From Chloroflexota bacterium (GTDB taxonomy: Bacteria > Chloroflexota > Anaerolineae > Aggregatilineales > Phototrophicaceae): DNA of 32,799 bases. The position numbers and the translations under genes are program-made. Shown in pieces: positions 1 through 7,303 of the stretch; position 1 is the stretch's first letter; each line of letters begins with the position of its first letter. Location: assembly GCA_011523705.1 (NCBI GenBank), contig WTGC01000054.1:1-32799 (forward strand). The letters are read 5' to 3'. Under the pieces are notes generated by a model. It saw only the letters and a list, made by a program, of their open reading frames with translations. It searched no databases and was not told where the DNA came from.

Positions 1-770
1 TCTTGCTCTGCGCGATTCCCTTCGTCTACATGATTTCCGCCAGCTTCCGCCGCGAAGGCGATCTCTACAAGCTGCCGGTGACGGTCTATCCGCGCGAATG
101 GACGATGCATAATTTCCACACGCTCTTCGAAAAAACGGAATATGTGCGCTGGTACGGCAATACCATCTTCACCGCCAGCATCCGCACCGTTCTCGGCGTC
201 TACTTGGCTGCGCTGGCGGGCGCCGCCTTCGCCAAATACGATTTCCGCTTCAAGCGCTTCTTTTTCTTTTTGGTCCTGGCAACCCTGACGCTGCCCTTCC
301 ATATGCTGCTGATACCGCTATTTTTATTGATGCGCGATTTCGGCTGGGTGGACAATTATCTCGCCATCATCGTGCCCGGGATGGTGAATGTCTTCAACAT
401 CTTCCTCATGCGCCAATACATTGAGTCTGTGCCCGATGAATTGATGGACGCGGCTCGCATAGACGGCGCTTCCGAGATCGGCATGTTCCACCGCATCATC
501 CTGCCGCTGGTGCGCCCGGCCCTGGGCGTGGTCGGCATTCTCACCTTCGTCTGGACCTGGAACGATTTTCTCTGGCCCCTGGTCGTCCTGCACGATGACG
601 CGAAATACCTGCTTTCCAACGGCATCGCCACAATGGACGGTCCCTACGAGGTCGAGACGGGCGCGATCATGGCCGGCTCCTTCCTGGCCACCTTGCCCAT
701 CATCATCGTCTTCCTCTTGATGCAAAGGCAGATCATCGCCGGCCTCACGCAAGGGGCAATCCGCGGTTGA
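1..770 (+). CDS. Carbohydrate ABC transporter permease, MalG type (5' partial)
   Basis: Inner-membrane permease of a binding-protein-dependent sugar importer of the MalG/UgpE (CUT1) type. The open frame reaches the left edge, so the first ~20 residues are probably missing; 255 residues are visible against about 275 usual for the family. Hydrophobic spans are clear near residues 2-14, 55-78, 86-110, 117-138, 174-195 and 221-245. The cytoplasmic EAA loop that docks the ATPase lies at about residues 148-171 (DAARIDGASEIGMFHRI, then LPL..P). The MalF partner and solute-binding protein would be expected upstream, outside the window. The stop codon overlaps the TTG start of the chaperonin gene (TTGA), which suggests translational coupling. 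The sugar cannot be told from the permease alone. Confidence 0.93.
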   Translation, partial: LLCAIPFVYMISASFRREGDLYKLPVTVYPREWTMHNFHTLFEKTEYVRWYGNTIFTASIRTVLGVYLAALAGAAFAKYDFRFKRFFFFLVLATLTLPFHMLLIPLFLLMRDFGWVDNYLAIIVPGMVNVFNIFLMRQYIESVPDELMDAARIDGASEIGMFHRIILPLVRPALGVVGILTFVWTWNDFLWPLVVLHDDAKYLLSNGIATMDGPYEVETGAIMAGSFLATLPIIIVFLLMQRQIIAGLTQGAIRG

Positions 771-2479
771 AAAAGCAACCCCCCTCTAAATCTCCGCCCA
801 AAGCATTGGAGGGAGACTTGGCCCCGCGCCTGGTCTTTCAGCCAGATGCCTCACTTAGCCTGCAGCGCGGCATCAATCTGATCGTTGACGCGGTACGCCC
901 GACGCTCGGTCCCATTCCGCGCACAGTCGCCGTCAGTCAAGCGCTGGAGGACAAGCCGCCGGACCTACTCGACAAAGGCGGTCTCATCGCCCGGCGCATC
1001 AGCGACCTGCCCGATCGCGACGCCGATATGGGCGCCATGCTGCTGCGGCAGATGCTTTGGCAGCTCTACGAAGACTGCGGCGATGGCACGGCGACGGCCG
1101 CGGTCATCTTCCAATCAATCTATAACGACGGGCTGAAAGTGATTGCCGCCGGCGGCAACGCCATGCGCTTACGGCAGTATCTAGGCGAGTTCCTGGATAT
1201 CGCGCTGGCTTCGCTCGCCGAGATGACGAGCCCGATCTGCGGACAACAGCAACTGGCACAACTCGCCGAATGCGTCTGCGGCGACCGCGAACTGGCGGAG
1301 CATTTGGGCGAGATTTTCGACTTCATCGGCGAGCACGGCCAACTCGATGTGCGGCGCGGGCACACGCGCGCCATGGCGCACGATTACATGAAGGGCATGT
1401 ATTGGCGGCGGGGCGCGGTCTCGCGGGCGATGTTGCGCGGCGGTAAGGAAAGCGATCGCATCGTCATGAACGACTGCGCCATCCTGCTCAGCGACCTCGA
1501 TGCCGACGATCCGGAAGCGCTGTTGCCGGTCATCACGACCTTAATGCGGGCTGGGGCGAAAGCGCTGCTGCTGGTTGGTGACAAATTTTCTGAGACGGTC
1601 ATCAACTTCATCTTGAATAACAAGGAGCCGGATAAGTTCCGCCTCGTGGCGGTCAAGACGCCGGGAAGCACCGATGACGAGCGCCGCGCCCACTTGAGCG
1701 ACATGGCGGTCATCACTGGCGCCATTCCGCTATTCAAAGCGGCCGGCGATACGCTGGCGTCCGCGGCCGGACGCCCGAAAGATTCACCAGGCAACGACCC
1801 GACGAGACATGCACGCCCAAGCTTTTTCGGTCAAGCGAAACAAGTCTGGGTCGAGCGCACCATGTTTGGCCTGGTATCCGACCGCGAAGATCAAGGCGAG
1901 CTCACCGAGCACTTGGCTGATTTGCTTGAGCTACTCGAATACGCGGAGGATAAGGACGGGGAGACCTTCCTGCGCGAGCGCATCGGCAAGATCCTGGGCG
2001 GCGTCGCCATATTGCGCATTGGCGATGCCGTGCCGACGCGGATGGACAGCCGCATCGCCATCGCAAAAGAGACGGCAAAATCGCTGCGCCGCGCCATTCG
2101 CGACGGCATCTTGCCGGGTGGAGGAATCGCCCTGCTCGCTTGCCGCGATGCGCTGAATTCGGCGCCATTCCCCACCGGCGACAGCGAAGCGCGCGCCGCC
2201 CAGCGGATTCTGCTGAAAGCATTGGAGGCGCCGATCCGCGCCATCTGCCGAAATGCCGGCTACGATGGCGCCAAACTCGCCGAGTTGGAGGGTCAGCCCT
2301 GCGGATACGGCATCGATGTCCGCAGCGGCGCTATCGTCGATATGCTGGAAGCCGGTATTATTGATGTCGCGTCCGTCACCGAAGCCGCTCTTCGCAGCGC
2401 GGTGACGAGCGCGGCGCTGGCGCTGACGATCGATGTGCTGCTGCATCATGCGCAGCCCGAAGAAACCTATACGCCTTAA
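767..2479 (+). CDS. Divergent GroEL-like chaperonin (Cpn60 family)
   Basis: A 570-residue group I chaperonin relative (GroEL is about 548). Visible blocks in order are TLGPIPRTV (46-54), the ATP-site GDGTAT (105-110), the apical-domain block VAVKTPG..DDERRAHLSDMAVITG (294-318), FGQAKQV (354-360), RERIGKILGGVAILRIG (403-419), GILPGGGIAL (447-456) and DMLEAGIIDVASVTEAAL near the C-terminus. By hand alignment, E. coli Asp87 is kept (D106), Asp52 is replaced by Gly (about G72) and Asp398 by Glu (about E435). The GGM-rich tail is absent. These changes suggest altered or weak ATP turnover. No groES neighbour is present. It starts at TTG, overlapping the stop of the sugar permease gene, so it is probably the last or next-to-last gene of that operon and not the housekeeping chaperonin. 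The fold is clear; the role is unknown. Confidence 0.88.
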   Translation: MKKQPPSKSPPKALEGDLAPRLVFQPDASLSLQRGINLIVDAVRPTLGPIPRTVAVSQALEDKPPDLLDKGGLIARRISDLPDRDADMGAMLLRQMLWQLYEDCGDGTATAAVIFQSIYNDGLKVIAAGGNAMRLRQYLGEFLDIALASLAEMTSPICGQQQLAQLAECVCGDRELAEHLGEIFDFIGEHGQLDVRRGHTRAMAHDYMKGMYWRRGAVSRAMLRGGKESDRIVMNDCAILLSDLDADDPEALLPVITTLMRAGAKALLLVGDKFSETVINFILNNKEPDKFRLVAVKTPGSTDDERRAHLSDMAVITGAIPLFKAAGDTLASAAGRPKDSPGNDPTRHARPSFFGQAKQVWVERTMFGLVSDREDQGELTEHLADLLELLEYAEDKDGETFLRERIGKILGGVAILRIGDAVPTRMDSRIAIAKETAKSLRRAIRDGILPGGGIALLACRDALNSAPFPTGDSEARAAQRILLKALEAPIRAICRNAGYDGAKLAELEGQPCGYGIDVRSGAIVDMLEAGIIDVASVTEAALRSAVTSAALALTIDVLLHHAQPEETYTP

Positions 2480-2509
2480 GACCGCCCAGCGCGACGCTAC
2501 TGCCCGCCG

Positions 2510-2538
2510 TTGGACACAAAGCCAACATCCGCTAAGAT
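2510..2538 (+). promoter_or_regulatory. Possible sigma-70-like promoter
   Basis: TTGGAC (2510-2515) and TAAGAT (2533-2538) are separated by 17 bases, just after the chaperonin stop. The -35 match is weak and the -10 is moderate. If real, transcription would begin near 2545 and the membrane protein would start at GTG 2576, not at TTG 2510. Confidence 0.3.
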
Positions 2539-2575
2539 ATGCATAGTGGCATTGCTAACCGAGAGTAGCAGCAGC

Positions 2576-3499
2576 GTGCTGTCTTTGCAGTTATGGCGCA
2601 CAATCGCCGAAGCCGATATCCACGATCCCATCTTCAGGCGCGTCAGCCAGATTCACAAGCCGCCCCGCCAGACTCCAGCGCGCCCAAGCAGGCCGAGGCT
2701 GCTCGTGCCGCTTTTCGCATTGGCTTCAACCTGCCTCTTCATCGTCGCGCCGCAGTTGCTAGTGGCTGTCTTGATCGTGCCCTTCATGTTGATCACGCTG
2801 GTTGTGGCGGCGCCCCTGCTCTTGCCCGTCCTCATCTGGCTTGCCGGCGCGTTTTACACTGGCGAAATCATCAGCGGCATCCAGCGCGAGAAACAGCAAA
2901 ACACCTACGATCTCATCTGCGCCTCGACCCAGGGCAAACTCAATGCCAGTTGGTCTTTCGCCACCGGCATGCTGCATCGCGGCGGCTATTTCCTCCCGCT
3001 GCGTTGGGGGACTCGCGTCTCGTTGCGTTTCGGATTGGCGGCGCTCGGCGGATTAAGCCTGTTTGTGCTGCTCTTCGCCCTCTCTGACCCAGCCGGCTTC
3101 GGAATCGCGCAGTTTCGCCTGCTGCTGCTGCCGCTCTTGCTGGCGGCGCTCACCTTCAGCAATTTGACGCAGACTTTCGTTCTCAGCCACATCATCGGTC
3201 TGCTCGCCAGCAGCTTCGATTGGGCGCAGCGCGATGCGATGCTGGTCGGTTTGCTCGCCTACGCCCTGCTCCACACGCTGCCGCTGGCAGTTGCCGGACT
3301 GATCTACTTGCCTTTCCGCTTTTTCGTCTTCGAGCCGCCGCTGCTGGCGGTCTTGGCGGTCGAGGCATTTGCGCTGCTGCTAATCATCGCCGGGCGCGAG
3401 CTGACGATCATGGCGCTGTGGTCGGCGCTGAAGCAGCGGATGAATTCGCGGTTGGGCCACATTCCTTTGCTCACACGGCAAGTTTTACTGGCACAGTAG
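2576..3499 (+). CDS. Unknown multi-span membrane protein
   Basis: I do not recognise a named family. The frame is open from a TTG at 2510. I prefer GTG at 2576, which has GAGAG 8 bases upstream and yields 307 residues starting VLSLQLWRTIAEADIHDP. A short polar, Pro/Arg-rich N-terminal part is followed by long hydrophobic segments, about six to eight spans, rich in Leu/Ala. Between the early and middle spans lies a polar stretch GEIISGIQREKQQNTYDL, which recalls the cytosolic loop of ABC-2-type permeases (ER..GTYDLL), but this is only a resemblance. It follows the chaperonin by 96 bases on the same strand. Its last 15 bases overlap the convergent helicase gene, and one copy of an 11-bp direct repeat lies at its 3' end, so its C-terminus may have been altered by that junction. 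Confidence 0.7.
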   Translation: MLSLQLWRTIAEADIHDPIFRRVSQIHKPPRQTPARPSRPRLLVPLFALASTCLFIVAPQLLVAVLIVPFMLITLVVAAPLLLPVLIWLAGAFYTGEIISGIQREKQQNTYDLICASTQGKLNASWSFATGMLHRGGYFLPLRWGTRVSLRFGLAALGGLSLFVLLFALSDPAGFGIAQFRLLLLPLLLAALTFSNLTQTFVLSHIIGLLASSFDWAQRDAMLVGLLAYALLHTLPLAVAGLIYLPFRFFVFEPPLLAVLAVEAFALLLIIAGRELTIMALWSALKQRMNSRLGHIPLLTRQVLLAQ

Positions 3500-3512
3500 T
3501 CTTACTGGCACA
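3485..3512. repeat. 11-bp direct repeat at the convergent gene junction
   Basis: TTACTGGCACA occurs at 3485-3495 and again at 3502-3512 (period 17). The left copy contributes the helicase stop codon and the end of the membrane-protein frame; the right copy encodes the last family-conserved VVP region of the helicase. It may mark a recombination breakpoint. Confidence 0.75.
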
Positions 3513-6500
3513 ACCACTGCGACGCGGCGGACAGTGATGCTGGAAGGGCTAATCTGTGACTGTAGTGCAATTTGCCTCAATCTCCGATCCAGCCGTTCTT
3601 CAAGGTCCTGTTGCCTCCGTTCGGCCTGAACTCGCAGACCCGGATTGTCTTGGAGGCGATACCGATTGACTAGCGATTGCTCATAGGTAATTTCCGCTTC
3701 TAGGCTCGCTTGTACTTGCTGCTGTTCTGTTTCACGCCGTCTGATTTCTCGCCTCTCTACCTCGTCCCGGTGCAGTTGTACCAGTTGAGCGGTGGTGAAG
3801 GCTGTGGCGAGGTCTGCGAATGTCTGATCCTTATGCCAATCTTGACCAAGCAGATTTACAATATGTGCCGTTTCTTCGGCAGTTGCTGCTCGAAACGTGA
3901 GATATCTGCCAGAATCGATTTGGCTTACAGCATGGCCGTCGTCGACTTGAACAAGCAGTGCCCGCTGCTCGATAAGATTGTTCATTAGCAATGCGTTGTG
4001 TATCGACCATTGCAAATGAAATAGTACACGCAGGTTTGAGGCTTTCTCATTTTCGTCTACAAGCACAGGTAGTGCCTCACCACATTCTGGGTTGCTTTTT
4101 TCCCAATGGGAGCTTACCCACCTAATGGTTGCCTCAAGCAAAGAATGCCCCGGGCCAACATGTTCCGGCGCATCAAATCTAGTCGCTATCCGAACAGGAA
4201 CTGGATCAAAGCTAACCCGTTCATATTCGGCTCGGATATCACGCATACCTAGGCGTCTAGCGTGCTCGACAATTACACCAGGAACCCTAGAGAATCTGTA
4301 GAAACCATTTTCCAATTCTAGGATTTCGCCTCCGACTCTGGAGGAATAATCTATCGAAAGATGATCGAACACCCGTAGCAGAAAGTCTCGTATGTTGCGG
4401 GTTGATAAGCGTCTTACATCGGCGTCCTCGATACTTGCGCGAAGTAAGCTTACATCAATTACATCAGAGGCCAGTACACGACCTTGCGCCAATTCATGGA
4501 TGCGCTCAGGATTAACTGCGTTGTCAATCACTTGATTTAGTCTATCCCGTACTTGAGGATTGTCGCCGTACCGAAGTGCTTCTCTCAATAGATTTGGCAA
4601 AGGTTCACCTACAAACAGTTCGCCAAGTATGTCAAAGACCTTGCCATTTAGCGCGTTTCCGATAGTTTCTAGCTTTTGCAGGAGACGTTCGTACACTGAG
4701 CCTTCGCGCGTCTCTCTCGTAACAATATTCCACAGATGGCAAACCTCTGTCTGCCCGATACGATGAATGCGGCCAAAGCGCTGCTCAAGTCGATTTGGAT
4801 TCCAAGGCAAATCGTAATTTACCATCAGATGTGCGAATTGCAGATTGATACCTTCACCGGCGGCGTCGGTGGCAACTAGAATTTGAATTCTAGAATTGTC
4901 GCGGAAGCGATCTTGAATAATGCGCCGCTCTTCCTGTCGAATACCGCCATGGATTGTGACAATTGCATTTGAATCACCGAGCAAGTTGCCAAGCTTGTCG
5001 ACAAGATAGCGGAGTGTAGCCCGATGTTCAGTGAAAATGATTAACTTCCGCGGCTGGCCATCCTGCTCCATTTCTGGCAATCGCCTTTCCCAAATCTCAC
5101 GCAGTTTCTCCCATTTGCTATCCCTGTCGCTGCTACGGAGTTCATCGGCCTGCGATTCAAGGTATTGCAAAGTACCAATTTCCCTTTCAAGTTCAAATGG
5201 GTCAAGTGCTGCAGTCGCCAGATCGTTGGCTTCATCTTCCTTCTTTTCGCGTTCCTCTGCTGTCAGTTCCTCGACGTCTTCTTCATCAAAGTCTGCATAA
5301 ACAACAGGCTCCCGGTTGTACCAATCTTCAAGCAACTCTTCCAAGCGTTGTCTGCGAGATCTCAAGGATTGATAGATCGCTTCCGGCGAGGAAGCCAAAC
5401 GACGTTGCAGGACGATTAATGCGAAACCAACTGTATTTCGACGCCCGCCTTCTAAGTGCTGGGCACGATTGAACTCGTTGCGACAGTAGTCAGTTACCGC
5501 CTTGTACAGCAATCTTTCTTGGTCAGACAGACCGTAATTTGCGGTATATGATTTGCGCTCCGGAAACAGCGGTCGGCCATCAAAAGTTACGAGCTGCTCT
5601 TTCATCCGACGCAGAACTACATCTGAAGTATCGAATCGCCGAACTCCAGCACGAAAACGTCCTTCAAATCGGTCGTCGTCCAACAGCCGCAAGAACAATT
5701 GGTAGTCCGGCTCATTTCCGTTGTGGGGAGTGGCCGTCATCAGGAGGAAGTGGCGAGTGATACCACTGAGTTTTTCACCAAGCATATAGCGTTGTGTACG
5801 ACTTATCTCGCCGCCGGAGTAAGTGGCTGACATTTTGTGTGCCTCATCACAGATAATGAGGTCCCAACGAGACTCCTCCACCAATTCACGGTATTCAATT
5901 CGTTTCAACTGATCCATTCGAGCAATCAGACGAGGACGCTCGGCAAACGGGTTTCCGCGCAAGATCATTTCGCGGGATACGATTTCGAAGTCGATGTTAA
6001 ACTTGTCCCGAAGTTCTATCCGCCATTGCTCACTCAGATTGCCTGGCACAACAATTAAGCATCTGCCAACGACATCGCGCGCCATCATCTCACGAACAAA
6101 TAGACCCGCCATAATTGTCTTCCCGGCACCCGGGTCGTCTGCAAGCAGAAATCGCAAAGGATGCTGTCCTAGCATCTTGTCATAGACGGCTTCAATCTGA
6201 TGCGGCAAAAGCTCAATGTTCGACGCAAAAGCTGCCTGATATGGATCGAATAGATGCGAATTTCGAATGCGCCATGCTTCCCAAGCCAAGCAGGCTAAAT
6301 CGGCATGTTCGCTATGGACTAATGAATCTTGAGCTTCAAAGAGTCTATCTTCATCGCGTCGAAAAACAGTTCGATTACCATAGTTGTTGTTTCCGAATAT
6401 GTAATCCACTTTTACTGATAGATTCACGTTGCTTGCATTGTCAAACCCTCTTATCGTTGAACCGGGCAAGACACGGATCAATTCCACTATTTGATCCTCA

Positions 6501-6550
6501 ACCAAACCACAAACCCGCATTCCCTGCTTCAAATCTTCCAATTTGATCAC
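3485..6550 (-). CDS. DrmD-like SNF2/DEAD-box helicase, C-terminally shortened
   Basis: Superfamily 2 helicase of the large SNF2-like group that includes DrmD of DISARM defence and many solitary helicases. Numbered from the longer TTG frame at 6598, it shows motif I DPGAGKT (155-161), DEAH (251-254), TATPHNG (288-294), motif V ATDAAGEGINLQ (576-587) and motif VI QRFGRIHRIGQ (606-616). A charged coiled-coil-like region follows near the C-terminus. I prefer GTG at 6550 (1021 residues): it has AGGGA upstream and places the family start VIKLEDLKQG at the N-terminus. Relatives I recall continue after a LVVPxGLL-like segment into a further C-terminal domain; here the frame ends immediately after VVPVRLLCQ. 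Base composition is clearly lower in GC than the flanks (6361-6420 has 19 G/C of 60; 9541-9600 has 40). No DISARM methylase or drmABC genes are adjacent. Probably acquired; function uncertain. Confidence 0.85.
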   Translation of the reverse strand: MIKLEDLKQGMRVCGLVEDQIVELIRVLPGSTIRGFDNASNVNLSVKVDYIFGNNNYGNRTVFRRDEDRLFEAQDSLVHSEHADLACLAWEAWRIRNSHLFDPYQAAFASNIELLPHQIEAVYDKMLGQHPLRFLLADDPGAGKTIMAGLFVREMMARDVVGRCLIVVPGNLSEQWRIELRDKFNIDFEIVSREMILRGNPFAERPRLIARMDQLKRIEYRELVEESRWDLIICDEAHKMSATYSGGEISRTQRYMLGEKLSGITRHFLLMTATPHNGNEPDYQLFLRLLDDDRFEGRFRAGVRRFDTSDVVLRRMKEQLVTFDGRPLFPERKSYTANYGLSDQERLLYKAVTDYCRNEFNRAQHLEGGRRNTVGFALIVLQRRLASSPEAIYQSLRSRRQRLEELLEDWYNREPVVYADFDEEDVEELTAEEREKKEDEANDLATAALDPFELEREIGTLQYLESQADELRSSDRDSKWEKLREIWERRLPEMEQDGQPRKLIIFTEHRATLRYLVDKLGNLLGDSNAIVTIHGGIRQEERRIIQDRFRDNSRIQILVATDAAGEGINLQFAHLMVNYDLPWNPNRLEQRFGRIHRIGQTEVCHLWNIVTRETREGSVYERLLQKLETIGNALNGKVFDILGELFVGEPLPNLLREALRYGDNPQVRDRLNQVIDNAVNPERIHELAQGRVLASDVIDVSLLRASIEDADVRRLSTRNIRDFLLRVFDHLSIDYSSRVGGEILELENGFYRFSRVPGVIVEHARRLGMRDIRAEYERVSFDPVPVRIATRFDAPEHVGPGHSLLEATIRWVSSHWEKSNPECGEALPVLVDENEKASNLRVLFHLQWSIHNALLMNNLIEQRALLVQVDDGHAVSQIDSGRYLTFRAATAEETAHIVNLLGQDWHKDQTFADLATAFTTAQLVQLHRDEVERREIRRRETEQQQVQASLEAEITYEQSLVNRYRLQDNPGLRVQAERRQQDLEERLDRRLRQIALQSQISPSSITVRRVAVVVPVRLLCQ

Positions 6551-6649
6551 GTCACTATTCCCTATTGCAGTCGACTGAACTTGAATCCATTTTCGCAAAA
6601 GTGGGCCGCCATTTCCAACAAATTGGAGATTCTGAGAGTGACAAACAAT

Positions 6650-7303
6650 TTATGTATCGAATTGCAGCGCCCGCTCATAAGCCGCGCGCGTATCGATATC
6701 CAGCAGCACGCCCTCATCAGCCACATCCACCAGCCGCAGCCGCTCTCGCGCGCCCTCTATCACCGCCCGCGGCTTGGCTTCGGCCGGCAGCGCCAGCATC
6801 GCGCCCCAATAAGCACGATCCAGCAGCACCGGATGACCGCGCCGGCCATCGTAGCGCGGCGCCAGATTCCAGCCCGCCTCGTGCGCCGACGCCAATTGCG
6901 CAATCACTTCGACTGGCACACAGGGCATATCGGCTGGCTGAATGAAACATCCAGCAAGTTCCGCCGGCAGCGCGCGCAGTCCCACCTTCACAGACGACAG
7001 CATCTCACCCGTTGCAAAATCGCTATTGTGCACGCAGGTCACGTTCAGGCCGTCCACAGCGGCGCGGACCAAAGCGGCGTCGCGCCCGGTGACGACGATT
7101 ACGTTTCCAATTGAAGCCCACAGGAATTGGTACGCGACATGCCGCACGATTGGCTCGCCATCGCGCCAGGGCAGCAGCACTTTGTTCTCAACCATGCGGG
7201 ACGACAAGCCCGCCGCCAAAATGATCGCTCCAAAGCTTACCCCCCTCAATCCCCCCGTAGCAACAGGGGGAAGCTCATCCGCCTGCGCGTGCTCGGGTCT
7301 CAC
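6650..7303 (-). CDS. mocA: MocA-like molybdenum cofactor cytidylyltransferase
   Basis: NTP-transferase (MobA/MocA) fold protein of 217 residues, predicted to transfer CMP from CTP to Mo-molybdopterin, giving the MCD cofactor used by xanthine-oxidase-family enzymes such as the coxL product. The nucleotide loop is LAAGLSSRMVENK (29-41); the family usually has RMGxxK, so Val replaces Gly. IQPADMPCV (Mg/substrate aspartate) and GRRGHPVLL follow. The GTG start at 7303 overlaps the preceding stop (GTGA), which supports this start, but residues about 9-21 are encoded by a G-rich inverted repeat. A TTG at 7249 just ahead of the conserved core is an alternative start. It is the last gene of the cox operon. 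In many proteobacteria this domain is fused behind the MoeA-like domain encoded by the upstream gene. Confidence 0.85.
   Translation of the reverse strand: MRPEHAQADELPPVATGGLRGVSFGAIILAAGLSSRMVENKVLLPWRDGEPIVRHVAYQFLWASIGNVIVVTGRDAALVRAAVDGLNVTCVHNSDFATGEMLSSVKVGLRALPAELAGCFIQPADMPCVPVEVIAQLASAHEAGWNLAPRYDGRRGHPVLLDRAYWGAMLALPAEAKPRAVIEGARERLRLVDVADEGVLLDIDTRAAYERALQFDT
7234..7275. repeat. C/G-rich inverted repeat inside the mocA 5' end
   Basis: AGCTTACCCCC (7234-7244) is mirrored by GGGGGAAGCT (7266-7275) with one bulged base, enclosing a C-run and a short loop. It encodes a low-complexity stretch (PPVATGGLRG) ahead of the conserved MocA core. It looks like a dispersed repeat read through by the gene. 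Confidence 0.7.

Noticed and set aside
3485..6598. A DISARM defence system
   Set aside because: Only a DrmD-like helicase is present; no DNA methylase, DrmA, DrmB or DrmC gene is on either side.
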